A DNA stretch of 64,000 nucleotides from Larix kaempferi (GCA_027924585.1 BSBM01000762.1:10760501-10824500); one strand, 5' to 3'. Shown: positions 21,350 to 32,983, numbered from the stretch's first letter. Translations and numbers: made by a program. Notes: generated by a model from the letters alone, not told the origin.

Positions 21350-21826
21350 GGAGTGCAAGGGACTCCCCCCCGATTTTGTAGCTACAGCATGTATTCTATG
21401 AGGCGTATTGATGTATGGATATTTTTTTGTATAGTTGAGTACGGGGGTACTCAGGACATGTGTAGCATATTGACATTTATTTTTTAATATATATATATAT
21501 GCACATGGATGCACCTTTTTGCAATGATGATTTAGTGTACGCACGCGGATGCGCTTATGGTTTGTTAGAGGTTTGTATTGCATGTGGATGCAAGTAGTGT
21601 AGGATGATGGGCACATGGATGCCCCTTGTGCATTTTATGCTATGCAACATTATGTATGTAGGATTAGGCACGTGGATGCCCCTGTATAGTAATGTGTTTT
21701 TATTGTTATTTCACATGGATGCAAATGTTTATGTGGTTATAGGCACGTGGATGCCCCTGGTAATCTTTTTGGATTTTTATATATTTTTGATGAGATGTTA
21801 TGGGATGATGATGCATGATGGAGGTT
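21350..21826. other. T4 spacer with seven GCACRTGGATGC motifs
   Basis: This noncoding spacer lies between the convergent 3' ends of T4 pol (minus) and the antisense gene (plus). Copies start at 21501, 21541, 21580, 21611, 21668, 21711 and 21743. They read GCACATGGATGC or GCACGTGGATGC with one or two changes, spaced 31-57 bases. An (AT)n run precedes them at 21487-21500. Two copies contain CACGTG, the plant G-box core. Confidence 0.6.
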
Positions 21827-22245
21827 TTACATGGTGTGATTGATGTGCCAATCTAGGATGTTGTGATCCATTTGATCTATGACACTATTATGAGCTCTTG
21901 GGACATGGGTGAATGTGATGGATTCAAATTGTCGGCTGAGTTGTTTTGTGCGCAGGAATTTTCTAAAGAGGCAGGGATCACACACCTGGTAGGAGTTGTT
22001 GAGCTGGGAGACAAGTAGCTGGGAGTCAAGGAACACATGAAGGTGACATATGCCCATCTGGAGGGCAGCAATCAGGAGGCTGATCACAGCATCATACTCC
22101 ACCTAGTTATTGGTAGCAGCGCCTATACATATTCCGTCAAGATGAATCAATTCATGTGAAGGGGAACATAAGACCCATGCTGCAGAAGCCAGGTTTGGAG
22201 ACCAGCGGCTTGCTCCATCAGTGAAGCCAATGTAATGAGGTGGAA
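21827..22245 (-). pseudogene. Second RNase H of T4
   Basis: On the minus strand: FTDGASRWSPNLASAAWV (first Asp), NN-stop-VEYDAVISLL (Glu kept; the stop is TAG, probably from CAG), FLDSQLLVSQL (second Asp) and HVPRAHNSVIDQMDHNILDW. It ends at the TAA at 21827. It lies about 110 bases after the integrase stop. The catalytic acidic residues of the core are present, so a single nonsense codon is the visible defect. The type matches the additional RNase H known in Tat-lineage elements. Confidence 0.8.
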
Positions 22246-22357
22246 GATGGTCCATATGTGATCATGCAAAAATGATGAATGTAAGATTGCAGTAAAAAAT
22301 GTGAAAAAAAACGAGAGAAAATTGTACAATACGGACCAATGGGGGCCGCGGGTTTAT

Positions 22358-23690
22358 TTAGGGATAAAAGCATTTAAGATACAACCCATTACGGGGGTTG
22401 CGCAAAGGGTGGCCTTCTGAATCAGTTAAAATGTATGCCCCATTGCTAAGGCAGGTCTGCACGATGTAAGATCCTAGCCACATGGATTCAAAATTTCCTT
22501 TACCAGTCTTGTTGTGGGCTTGGTCATAGGCGAGGACGAGGTCCTCTTCACAGAAAGTTCGAGGGTGGACATGTTTGTCGTAACCAGCTTTGGAGCGGTT
22601 CTTGGAAACTTCAATGGTCTGGAGAATGGCACGACAGTCTTCATCAGCTTGTTCTAGTGATAGCAGACGTTGCTTGAGTGGGGAGGTGTCTGCGAGAAGC
22701 TCGACGACGATGTGTAAGACAGGTATCTGACACTCGATGGGGAGGATAGACTCTACACCGTGAACTAAATGAAACGGGGTAAAACCGGTGGTGGTTTTGG
22801 TGGATGTACGGTATGCCCATAAGGCAGGGAACAGCATGTGGTGCCAATTGGACTTATGCCGGTCAATAGTTCATTGGAGGATGGTTTTTAAAAAAAAATT
22901 AATGGCCTCTACTTGGCCCTTCCCTTGGGGGTAGTAAGCAGAGGAATACTGAGGTTCGAACTTCAGTAGGGTGGATAACTTGCGCCAAAGGGAATCTTTG
23001 AAGTGTGAACCATGGTCTGAGACCAACTGTTTGGGGACCCCGAATCGAGTGATAACATGGTTAAAAAAGAAATGGGCAGTGGTGTCAGCTTTACAATTGA
23101 AGGTGGGCATGGATTCAACCCATTTGGTGAAGTAATCGACGGTGACAATGATGTACTTATGGCCATTGGCGGATGAGGGTTTACATTCCATGAAGTCAAT
23201 GGCCCACTTACAAAAGGGGCCAATGGTGACGACTGGGTGTAACGGAGTGGGTGGTGTCTGAGCCTTGGGGGCAAAAAGTTGGCAATTATGGCAATGTTTG
23301 ACCACTGTGATGCAGTTGGTAAAGAGTGTGGGCCAGAAGTATCCGGCACGGATGAGCTTTTGGGTGGTGGCCATTCCAGAGAAATGTCCGCCACATGCAC
23401 TGCTATGATAGTCATTGAGGACGTGTTCGGCTTCCTTGTGTGTAAGGCAACGACAGAGAATCGTGTCAACCCCTCGCCGGTAAAGGGAATCGCCTAAGAG
23501 GAGATATCGAGAGGCCTGGTGATGGATACGACGGCATCCATCACGACTGATGTTGGGTCGGAACTTCTGGGTGTGAAGGTATAACAAAATATCACCGTAC
23601 CATGGGTCATCAGACGAGATGATGAACAAGTGATTGTCAGGTAACTCATCGGGGATTTGTGGGGACGGCAGAAGGGAGGGGAGATTAGTG
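22358..23690 (-). pseudogene. Integrase of T4
   Basis: On the minus strand: the N-terminal zinc-binding part (HSSACGGHFSGMATTQKLI, then HCHNCQLFAPK), catalytic Asp in CKWAIDFMECKP, second Asp in VSDHGSHFKD, and Glu in YYPQGKGQVEAINFFL, so the DDE triad is intact. The C-terminal part contains GKGNFESMWLGSYIV and ends NPRNGLYLKCFYP near 22358. Only a few stops interrupt it (for example between FLKTILQ and TIDRHKS near 22870). It would insert element DNA into the genome with staggered cuts. No chromodomain is seen, consistent with a Tat-like, non-chromovirus element. Confidence 0.85.
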
Positions 23691-25321
23691 ATGAGCTAGG
23701 CAAGCGCAAGGGCTTTAGTGCTCTTAGGGGTTCTGAAAGTGAGGTCATATTCTTAGAGGATAATTACCCATTTAGCAATGAAACCTTGTAGGAGGCGTTG
23801 GTTTAAGAGATATACCATGGGGTTGGAGTAGGCAACAACGGTAGTATGACTGAGTAAAATGTAGTGTCGCAATTTTTGGACGGAAAATACCACAGCAAGG
23901 ACTAGTCTTTCCTCATATGGGTAACATAGGGGTGGGCCAAACAAGGTCTGGCTAACGTAATAAATGACATGCTCCTGGCGGGCGGCATCTTCTTGAACGA
24001 GGACTCTAGACATGGCATAATTGGATGCCGAGACGTAAAGGATGAAGTCCTGAGAGAAATCCGGAGGGGAGATCAAAGGGGCTTGTGTGAGAGCTTTGTT
24101 AAGGGATTCAAATGCAGCTTCTTCTTTCTCATCCCAAACAAAGGGTATGTGGGTACAAAGCAGGCGTAAGAAACCATGAATGGTGGTGGCATAATCAGGA
24201 ACGAAGCGACGGAGGAAATTAGATCCCCCCTGTAGACTCTAGAGCTGTCAGGGCATGCGAGGAGAGGGAAGGTCTATGATGGCTTGGAATTTCAAGGGAT
24301 CAACAGCAATTCCTTTCTAGGAAACAATGAAACCCAACAATCGGCCTGTCGAAACGCAAAAGACACACTTGTGTGGGTTCAAGCGGATTTGATATTTGCG
24401 ACAATGTAGAAAGACTTGCCGGAGGTCGTTAAGGTGGTCTAATCGTTTCTGGGAACGAGCTGTAAGATCGTCAAGATAGACTAGCAAAATATGGACCAAG
24501 TCGTGAAAAAAATAGGTGATGGCTCGCTAGAAGGTGGCACCAGCATTTTTGAGGCCGAAAGGCATGACGCAATAGGCAAAGGTGCCCCATGGGGTGGTAA
24601 AGGCAGTCTTGTACTGATCCTCCTTACGGATCTGAATATGGTTGTATCCGGAAAAATCGTCCATGAAAGATAGGACTTAATGCCCCGCACACGCATCGAT
24701 GAGTTGGTCAATAAATGGCATGGGGAAGTTGTCTTTGGGACAGGCTCGGTTTAAATCGCGGAAGTCAATACATACTCTGATAGTTCCTTGTTTCTTGTTA
24801 ACAGGGATGGGGTTCAAAACCCAAGTGGTATACGCAATAGGATAAATGAATCCTACTTTGCGAAGTTTCTCAATCTCTGCTTTAACAGCGGGGAGCTTTG
24901 AGGGATGAATGGGGCGCTGTTTCTAGAGAACGGGGGGTACATCTGGCCATGTCTCAATGTGGTGTTCTATAATAGCGGGGTCAAGACCAGGAATTTCAGT
25001 ATAGGACCAGGCAAAGACATCACGGAACTCTTGGAAAAGTTTTTTGTACTCTCCAATCCCATACTCACTGCAGGAGGCTCCTAATGTAATGATTTCAAGA
25101 GCACCAGGTGGGTCAGAGATATCGATGTGGATGATAGGTGAGATGTTGACCATGTTACCCTCCTCAAAGGCATCAGGAGCAGCAATGGGATCCTTAAACC
25201 AGTTGACTTTGGTGGGAAGGAAATCTTTGGACTCAACCACAAATTGGGTGGCGGTGGTGGAGGAGGACTCTTCTGGGAGGAAATAGGAACGATGGTGCAT
25301 GTCTTCCCAGGGATAATCCAT
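23690..25321 (-). pseudogene. Reverse transcriptase and first RNase H of T4
   Basis: From 25321 leftwards: an N-terminal connector (EYKKLFQEFRDVFAWSYTE), then RT motifs VCIDFRDLNRACPKDNFP, SFMDDFSGYNHIQI and FAYCVMPFGLKNAGATF, and the catalytic box HILLVYLDDLTA (YLDD codons 24467-24478). The RNase H that follows reads FILYVSASNYAMSRVLVQ and CYPYEERLVLAVVFSVQKLR, with the first Asp position changed to Val-Ser (YVSASNYA). Stops occur near 24922, 24675, 24525, 24316 and 23752, and the domain order is intact. It is the polymerase part of the T4 polyprotein, acting in cytoplasmic virus-like particles in functional relatives. Confidence 0.85.
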
Positions 25322-25329
25322 GGCAGTGA

Positions 25330-26300
25330 GAGCCTCTAGAATCTCTTCATCATTGTGGAAACTTGACTTATCAAATCGGTTGACGAGGGAGTGGTAGTCG
25401 AAGAGATCATATAAATGGTTTTAATCTCTCTGGATGAGGGTGATACTGGTGGGTGGATCTCCTTGATTGTGGGGGGTGCCGTCTCAAGGTCCAAATTATT
25501 CATCTCGTAGAGAGCTGCTCTGTAATCTGAGAGATCAGGACAGTGATGTGAGTAATGGCCGTAAATACCGCATATTGCACAAGGGTGGTTGGTACGCAGT
25601 GATTTATCATGAGGCTTAGGGGTTGGATCGAGTTCAACAATCGGGATGTTTGGGTCATTGTCAAGCATTTGCATGTGTTCTTGTAGTGTAGGTAATTGTG
25701 GACATTGATGAGTTGGATGGCCTAACTCATCACACAACGAGTATTTGGGAGGAGCACAAAACACGGGGGGGTTTTAACTGTTTTGGGCGGGGGTACAGCA
25801 GTGTATGGTTGTGGGCCTCTGCCCCCAGTGTGCTTGATAAGAGGAGGGGGATTTGTAGATGACGAAGGGGTAGTGACACCGGGAGGTGGTTGACTAGTAG
25901 TGGCAATGGGTTGCACTGGTTGTAGGATGACATTTGGTGTCAGCGGGGCAACGGGAGGCGAAATATACCACACGGGTAATCCTAAGGTTAACCCAAGGAG
26001 GCTGAGAGTAGCCATAACCGGGGCGCTTACTACTCCCGACGGAGGGAATAGGAAGGGGATTGTGTGGATGGGTGTAACACCAATGTGACTAGGTACCAAT
26101 GGTGGTTTGGGTAACAAGGGTAGTTGATTGTTGGGTGTTTGTGTATTGTGGGAAATGGTACATAGGTCAGATACTTCAGGCGTGGGTGACGGGGCTGGAA
26201 TGGATTGGAATGTTGAGGTCATCGACATATCTGAGTAAACTCCAGGTCCCAAAGTGGAAAAAAACGATGTAGTTGCACCACAAACAGGTTGTTCAACCAT
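25330..26300 (-). pseudogene. Pro-rich spacer with two zinc knuckles between protease and RT (T4)
   Basis: After the protease the minus-strand sequence encodes a Pro/Thr/Val-rich stretch. A 25764-25336 frame then has two CCHC-like knuckles, YSLCDELGHPTHQCP and CAICGIYGHYSHHCP, followed by a Ser/Thr-rich linker to RT. Gag of the same element already has its own knuckle (CXVYGHYTHAFPH) upstream of the protease. The similarity of CAICGIYGHYSHHCP to the gag knuckle suggests a duplication of the gag C-terminal segment across the protease. Frame changes near 25740 make exact borders uncertain. Confidence 0.6.
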
Positions 26301-26840
26301 GGGGAGAACATTTGCAGGTGTAGCGGGGGCATTGGGATCGTAATAGGTGAGTTGGTCGACCTTGACACGCGTCCGTCATGGGGGAACATCATGGTACGAA
26401 AAACGGATGAGGAAACCGCTCGCATGGAATACATGTAGCTGCATCCAAGTAAGAGGTTATAATCAAGTTGGGCATTAATGACCTCTATGTCAATGAGCAC
26501 TGTTTTACCAGCCAATTGGACGGGGACATTAGCTAAGAGACCTTGAGGTTGAGCCGAACGGTCGTCGTAGGCTCGCAATGCAGTGGAGGACTACTGGAGA
26601 GTAGGGGATCCCAACTTCTGCCAAACGAATGTGGACATAACTCATGTAGAGGCACCTTCATCGATAATGCACCGATGGATGACAAGATTCCGAACGGAAA
26701 CAGAAACTTGGAACGCTAAAGTGGAAGGCAGGCATGGTTCGGACTGGTCCAAATCGAAGGCCATCAATCATGAATCATTTGGGTCAATAGCACCAATGGT
26801 GGAGAGAAAAGTCTTATGCTGTGAAGGATAGTTTTTTAAG
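26219..26840 (-). pseudogene. Aspartic protease of T4
   Basis: A pepsin-like retroviral protease on the minus strand. The active site reads CIIDEGAST (26642-26668), followed by a TGA where relatives have Cys. Further on, VPVQLAGKTVLIDIEVINAQ and YNLLLGCSYMYSM are the flap and the LLG motif. It would cut the Gag-Pol polyprotein. It follows the gag zinc knuckle directly, the usual Ty3 order. Frame is mostly continuous, with the TGA and a TAG near 26594. Confidence 0.75.
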
Positions 26841-26859
26841 ACTTCTAAATCAGACATGG

Positions 26860-29230
26860 TTGCGAGAGACTAGGCTAAGTCATCTACAATGTTGTAATTT
26901 GACGCAGCGTGAGCATTGGGATTATTGTTGATGCAACAAAGAGGGAAGAGAGGTGCTTTGGAGGTGCCATCTAGTGGACCCAGAGGTATACATAATGTCT
27001 GATCAGTGGGATGAGTGTTAGTGTTTTTGTCGGCGGGAGGGGCTTCAGGGGTGGAACCATATTGGTTCCAATGGGTTTGGAAGTTGACATCGACGGATGA
27101 CATCACTAACAAGTGGTGGGTACCTGAGTCTATCATGGGTTGATCAGGAGCGGCATAAGTGATTTGCTGTTGTGGTGGTGCGTTGCCTGGAGGGGGAGCC
27201 AATGGCTGAGTGTTCACTACACCTTGAGTTGGTAAGGGGTTTTGTAACACCAAGGGTTGATGTTGAGGTGGTGGGGGGTTGGGCGGTGCCTGAGGAGATG
27301 CGTGCCCTTGGCGATGGGCATCATCAGTCCAGAGTTGCCGAGCTCGCTCCAAATGTGGGAAAGCATGTGTGTAGTGGCCATACACCTTGCAAATAGAACA
27401 AGGATGGTTTGTTCGAAAATTAGGATTTTTGGCCTACTTGGGCGGCCAATCAGGGTTCTGGTTGGCAGGTGCCACGTTATTATTGTTTGGGGGATTGGGA
27501 GGTTGATCGCGTTGGTCTGGAGGGGGTTGTTCCCACGGTTACAGCCTTTGCCATGGTTTTGCTAGACCTGTTGGCGCTGGTTATTTTGGTTCTACTGCGG
27601 ATTCTGTTGGGCATACACTTGCCCTTGGGAAGCAGGTGGGTTCTGGGGTTGTGCAGGTGTGGGAGCAGGCTGCAGTGGATAATAAGTAGGGGGAGGCTGC
27701 GCAGGTGCTAAACCTTGTGGGGGTTGCTGATACGTCTGCGGAATGGGTTGTGGGTTTGTCACAGGGGCTGCCTGTGGCAGGTAATAAGCAGGTTGGGCTT
27801 GAGAGGACACAGGAGCTAGTGCAGCCTTTGGGTGGGAATATGGCTGAGGTGCAACTGGGGGGGCATAAGCGGGGGATGCATGACCAAAGCACTGAGGTGG
27901 ACATGAGGGTCCATGGGAATGGTGGTGATGTGCCATGGGAGCATACGAATTGGTTGCTCTGGACTGAGATGCAGCCCACGAAAGGTCGGGGCCATGGCTA
28001 GGACATGTTATGGAAAAGGGTTGGGGATGCGAGGCAATCCATCCAATGATGCCATCTGCGGCATGGGATGTCCTTGGTGCATCGTGTTGGGAGGAATCGC
28101 CGCGAGGGGTATCAGGTATGATGGAATACAGATAACTCGACTGGGCATAAATAAGGTCAAATTGCTGGGATTTGAGGATTGGCCTCTTCTTCTAACTGGG
28201 GTCGTTCGGATGCCACATCCTTGGCAATGACAGGAAGGAGGGATTTTAGAAATCAATCTAAGAAGATACGGTCGTCTAACTTGATTTTGTAGAGGCTGCG
28301 GCATCGACGACACTCATGAATGTGGTCAATGATGTGGGTAGCCATGTTCTATCTGCAAGACAGTAGGATCTTAACTCCCACATCATAGCAGACATGTAAC
28401 TGAAAGAACTGTAGGAAATTCGAGGCAAGGGAAGTAAAGGTGGCATGGGTCCCATGGGGCTACTCGATGTACCACTTAGCTGCAGAGCCAGTGAGGGTGC
28501 GCTGTAACAGACAGAGGCGAATAGAGTTGTCCACTATGGAGTTGGAGGAACAACATAGATGGAAGGACATAATATGGTTATGGGGGTCTTCACCTGCCTT
28601 TCCCTCAAACTTAGGGATGTCTGAAGGGATCTTGGTGGGCATGTGAGGCCACGCAGGGTCATGTCTGATGGGATCGTTAATCAGTCTAGCTAGGTCAGGA
28701 AGGTTGAGACTAGCCATGAATGGAAAACTAGTAGAAGGATGTGACATACTAGCGGTTGTGACCATGTTGGGGCCAATGCCCCCAAGTGGAGGGTCTGGGT
28801 TTGAGATGTTGCCCCCAAGTGGAGGAACAAAAGTGGTATGGGACAGTCCTGCACCACCAAGGGTAGTGTGAGTCACTGATGGAGTGGGGATAGGTGTGCC
28901 AGCTACTGGAATGGGTACATTGATAGGAATGGTAGATGTGGGCCCCATCGAGGGCATACCCAAAGCAGGTGTGGTAGCTGTTGTGGTGGTGGATGCTCCA
29001 CCAATGGTCCCTACAAAGAAAGGGGTGGAAGTCACACCAACCATGGGGCTGGTTGGTGCAATGTAAGTGGGGTTCTCGAAATCTGCCTCAGAATCGGAGG
29101 TAAAATAAGGGGCGTCTAGATAAGGTGACGAAGTTCTATGCCATTGACAAGTGGATTCAAGTGACAAGGCTCGAGATCTATGATGAGTGGTATCAAGTGA
29201 TTAAGATCTACATCTATGACGAGTGATGTC
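26860..29230 (-). pseudogene. Gag of T4
   Basis: The N-terminal part (29167-28460) is Ser/Thr/Pro-rich and then reads FPFMASLNLPDLARL, IPSDIPKFEGKAGED and LTGSAAKWYIE. The middle (28345-27980) reads HECRRCRSLYKIKLDD and FLKSLLPVIAKDVASERP. A long Pro/Gln-rich part (27936-27592) precedes a zinc knuckle, VYGHYTHAFPHLERARQLW, with a Phe in place of the last Cys. A second Pro/Gln-rich tail ends near 26870. The start is unclear: an in-frame 16-residue repeat (SLDTTHHRSRALSLES-like) extends the frame upstream of 29167. Stops and frame changes are scattered. Confidence 0.75.
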
Positions 29231-31047
29231 AAGTGAACCGTGTTGTGGGGGCTCACCCCAGAGGCATCAAGAATGTCTCGGGGACTCAATGGTGACAGAT
29301 GGTGTCAAGTATCTGGGGGTTGTGTTGAGTGAAAAACAGCTCAAAAACCCTAATGCAATCGAGTGTGCAGAAGGAGAGCTCAAAAAATATGGCACTCAGG
29401 CCAACAACCAACTCAAAACACTTACTATAACAGCTGTGCTACAATAAGTGGAGTATCAACAAAAATGGTCAGAATACCAACAAGCAGAAGGTTTCCTAAA
29501 AAATAAAAATAGTGGACTCGCTAGGCCAAAAGGATGTAAGGGAGCATGCAAACACCTAGCTAAATAGTATTCTGACTCAACTAGACATATCCTCTACAAG
29601 GTGATGAAATCCAAGTCAGACAATATGGATAGTAGAGCCAAGTGGCTAAAGCTATCCCCCTACCGGGAGGGACACCGGGTAGTCAATCCTAGAAGAAAAG
29701 CAACTAAGATACCCCGTTCATGACACATTCGGTTGGGTGAATCTCCCGTTTGGTTCTATCACCATTGTATCCCCATACGGGTGATACACAGAGAACTGCG
29801 AAAGGTATCCTTCGGTTACTGAATGGATTGCGGTATTCCACTCAGGCTTCCGGAACCAGTCTGGCGACTTCAACCCTCCTATGGGAGAGGCCTTCCCGAT
29901 AAATTGGTTTTAAATTGTGTCAAAAAATACTAGGGGATTTTGGTTCCCTAATGGACAACAGCTATGTCTCAAGTGTAAGCAACCGAGGGGTGTTATTTGG
30001 ATGCCTATCCCCCTGATCCTACCTAACTACAAATATTCTTATGTGTTCCTCAAGTGGGGTTAGAATGTTGGTTGTGTTAAGTAGTATTTTAGGGCTCACT
30101 TGAATTAGGTGACAGAGTGTGTGCATGTGAGATGATGAGCCCAAGTAAAAGTGTCACGGGGTGGGCAACTTTCTAACTAAAAATAACAATACAGAATTTA
30201 AACTTTGAAATGCAAAATTTTCTCTTTTCAATTAAAATGCTGAAATTTTTTAAAAAAATATTCTATAAATGGAATAGAAATAATACTGCAGAAAAAAGGC
30301 TATAGGGAAGTATGGCTGCAGATAGGATAGATGGTTGTGCAGGTGCAGAAAATATTGCAGCAAAGTGCTGGGTTCAAAGTAATGAAAAAAGTGCAAAAAA
30401 CAAACCGCAACTCTGTGGCAAATCTGAGCGGTCGGACCGCGGGAAATAGCGCAACGGTCGTAGATGGGTTGTGGGATTTTGGCCGAAAGACGCAGGCGGA
30501 CTGCAGGAAGAAGGTCGAAAGTCATAGGCGGGTTGTAGGAAAATGGATGAAAGCCGCAAGCGGGACGCGGGAAAAAGGCCGAAAGACGCAGGCAAGTTGT
30601 AGGAAAATGGTTGAAAGCTGCAAGCGGGACACGGGAAAATGGCCGAAAGACGCAGGCGGGTTGCAGAAAAATGGTTGAAAGTCGCAAGCAAGATAAGCGA
30701 AAAAGGATGAAAGATGCAGGCGGGTTGCAGAAAAATGGCTGAAAGCCGCAAGCGGGATGCGGGAAAAAGGGTTAACAGCCGCGGTCGAACCGCACGAAAC
30801 AAGCTGATAGCCGCGGTCAGATCGTAGGTAACAGACTGGAAACCGCCGGTAGATCGTGGGAAACAGTCTGAGAACCGCGGTCAGATCGCAGGTAAATGCC
30901 TGAAAGACATGGTTGGAACGCAACTGCGGGGGGCAAAAGACACGGTTTATGGCAGCCGAAAGGGACAACCGAAAGGAAAAAACAGAAAACTATTGCAAAA
31001 AATTAAAAATATTTAAAACTATAACCAAAAATTCAAAGGAACACAAA
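29231..31047 (-). other. Untranslated leader of T4
   Basis: About 1.8 kb between primer site and gag without a supported gene. 29600-30060 is similar to the T3 leader (14270-14700). 30424-30960 is a tandem-repeat block described separately. Long Tat-type leaders are common. Confidence 0.55.
30424..30960 (-). repeat. Tandem repeats of about 32/64 bases in the T4 leader
   Basis: The plus-strand unit is of the form GAAAGCCGCAAGCGGGACGC followed by GGGAAAAAGGCCGAAAGACG and CAGGCGGGTTGCAGG. Half-units of about 32 bases make a 64-base repeat that is clearest at 30539-30770. The 30770-30960 part has the variant AACCGCGGTCAGATCGTAGG. The block keeps frames open on both strands only because of composition and unit length. 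Confidence 0.65.
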
Positions 31048-31058
31048 GGGAGTTGCCA
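31048..31058 (-). other. Primer binding site of T4
   Basis: On the minus strand TGGCAACTCCC, four bases after the LTR end, matches the T3 site TGGCGACTCCC except for one CG-to-CA change of deamination type. Complementarity beyond these bases is weaker than in T3. Confidence 0.55.
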
Positions 31059-31062
31059 AAAC

Positions 31063-31797
31063 TGTAGCTAGGGTTTTCACCCTAGCTTGTGCAAATGAGC
31101 ACCTACTAAGGAGAAGGGACTCCTTAGTAGCAGTTCAGAAAAACAGTAAATGAAAGACAGTACAGTAAAATAGTAACTACTCTAAGCATGTGCATAAAAC
31201 AGAAAAGACAAGATAATAACAAGGGTTTTTGTATTGATTATACCTCCAATGTGAAGGTTGGTGAAGCCTTTGCAGCAGTCCAAGAGGGTTGCTTCCAAGC
31301 TCCAGTTTTGTTCATTTCTCTTTCTCCAAAGGGATTTGGAAATGGGCCAAAGGGGCACTCAAATGTGAAATTAGCTCAAGGGTGAGCTAGGGTTTCGAGA
31401 GTGATTTTGGCAGAGTAAGGGTGTGCTTGACTGTGGATATGAATGAGTGGCCTCCATCACCTATTTATAGGTTTTTAGTGGTGGAGTGCTGGCCCATGGT
31501 TTTGGGCACCATATGGTTTAGGGCAGCTGTATAGGGTTTTTGCTTCCTTTTTCCCTCTTTTTCCTCTTTTTTGTATTTTTTATTCCCTTTTTAGAGGGTT
31601 TTTTCTATTTTGGAGGAATTTTGGATTATTGTGGGGGGGGGGGAAGGGGTTTTTTTGGCCTTTCGGAGGCTTTTTTGGCCTTTTAGAGGCTTTTTAATGG
31701 GTTTCTTAAGGTTTTGGAGGAAAATATGGTAGGAAATATGGACAAATGAGTCATGTAATGGGTAGATGAGGTAGTGAGTACTTTTTGGGTGTTAACA
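31063..31797 (-). repeat. 5' LTR of T4
   Basis: 735 bases, TGTTAACACCC to CCTAGCTACA on the minus strand, with the same ends as the T3 LTR. The TATA box TATAAATAGG is at 31460-31469 (minus). A G-run and T-rich tracts at 31550-31690 are simple-sequence-like. Confidence 0.75.
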
Positions 31798-32465
31798 ATG
31801 TTGCATCAATGATGAACTCTAATGATGAGCACACTACTACTATCTCTTTGTGTCTCTTTTGTAATCCTATGTATGAATGGATCAGTTGCATATGGTGATC
31901 CCCCAGTTCTTTGAATATCCATGAGACATGATACAAGAGCTCATCAGTGGTACCAATGACAAGTTCAATTCATTGATGCATAAGCTAGGTCTCTGAACAA
32001 CCTGGAGGATAGACTACCATAATTGTTAGGGGGTTGATTCTGAGTTTCTTTCTCTGTGTGACCTATGAATCTTGTTGTCTAATTGTTTGAGTACTATTGG
32101 TTCCTATGTCGTCGGTTGTTTGCTCAACTAGTGTTGGTGGGTCTCAACTAGCGTTGGTGGGTCTATATCCAAGACTATTCATAGCTCACTCAATTTCTCC
32201 TTGATTTCCTTCTTGAGGATTTGAGTGACCTCCAAGTTTGACTGTAACTGTTCCATTATGTTGGGGATTGGCATAGAACTTTTTCTGTATTGTTTAGCTA
32301 TTTTGGTGCACTCTTCTATGGTTCTCTTATCCCCTTCTTCTTGTTCCTTTGATGGGATGGGGTCTAGACAAGTCTCTTAAAATATGCCATTGAAATTCTC
32401 CTTCGTACTGAAGAAGGTGGGACGTGGCTAGAAGTGGTTGCTGGAGGATTTTGTGCCTTTTCCTC

Positions 32466-32470
32466 TTCCT
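32466..32470. other. Target site duplication of CopA (left)
   Basis: TTCCT immediately left of the 5' LTR, repeated exactly at 39529-39533. Confidence 0.9.
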
Positions 32471-32971
32471 TGTTGAATATTGTAACTTCTAAGAATATTA
32501 TACTTGTACTTTATTATTCCGGAGATGTTTCATCCCTCCAAGGTAATTCTATTATGTATCCGGAGATGTTTATTCTTCCAATGGATTGTGGTAACCAGGG
32601 TTATTAGATCCACCATGTGGGGGTCGGCCCTGGGTTATTTAATTAGGGGTTATTAGACTCCATTGGGAGAGGTCAGCCCCATTAGGGAAAAAGTCAGTCG
32701 GAAATCTAGTATAAGTAGAGGAGGATGCTCCTCACTTATCTCATACTTGCATATCTCGGAAAGTAGTGCACTTGTGAGAGAGAGTTCTGCATAGGAGGTA
32801 GAGAAGGAGCTCTAGTCTTGGAGCACATCTTGTATTTTGGTTGATCATCTTATTGAGGAAATCTTTGCTGGGTTTTCTACCCCATGAGGGTTTCCAAGGT
32901 AAAATCTTTGTCTATCTTGTGATTATGTTTCGTTTAGTGATCTTTCTCGTCAAATTAGTTTAAACTTAACA
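32471..32971 (+). repeat. 5' LTR of CopA
   Basis: 501 bases, starting TGTTGAATATTG and ending AAACTTAACA. The TATA-like TATAAGTAG is at 32710-32718. It is paired with 39027-39528. Confidence 0.9.
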
Positions 32972-32983
32972 TGGTATCAAAGC
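32972..32983 (+). other. Primer binding site of CopA
   Basis: TGGTATCAAAGC directly after the LTR. It matches the 3' end complement of plant initiator tRNA-Met (TGGTATCAGAGC) except for one G-to-A change. Confidence 0.8.

Larger units (their letters stand above)
19735..31797 (-). mobile_element. Tat-like Ty3 element with antisense gene (T4), lacking 3' LTR
   Basis: On the minus strand: 5' LTR (31797-31063), primer site, leader, gag, protease, zinc-knuckle spacer, RT, RNase H, integrase and second RNase H; then on the plus strand a PMD-like gene. All pol domains are present and catalytic residues largely kept, but nonsense codons are spread throughout. No 3' LTR was found to the left, so the element is truncated near 19735, where the coiled-coil ORF begins. 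It abuts D1 at 31797/31798. Confidence 0.75.

Noticed and set aside
25900-28230. Plus-strand ORFs within the gag/protease region of T4
   Set aside because: Shadows of the minus-strand Pro/Gln-rich gag; Pro codons read as Gly/Trp-rich frames on the other strand.
30250-30968. Overlapping Phe/Arg/Leu-rich minus-strand ORFs of 142-148 codons and a 115-codon plus-strand ORF
   Set aside because: All three arise from the 32/64-base tandem repeats in the T4 leader; frames are open because of unit composition.
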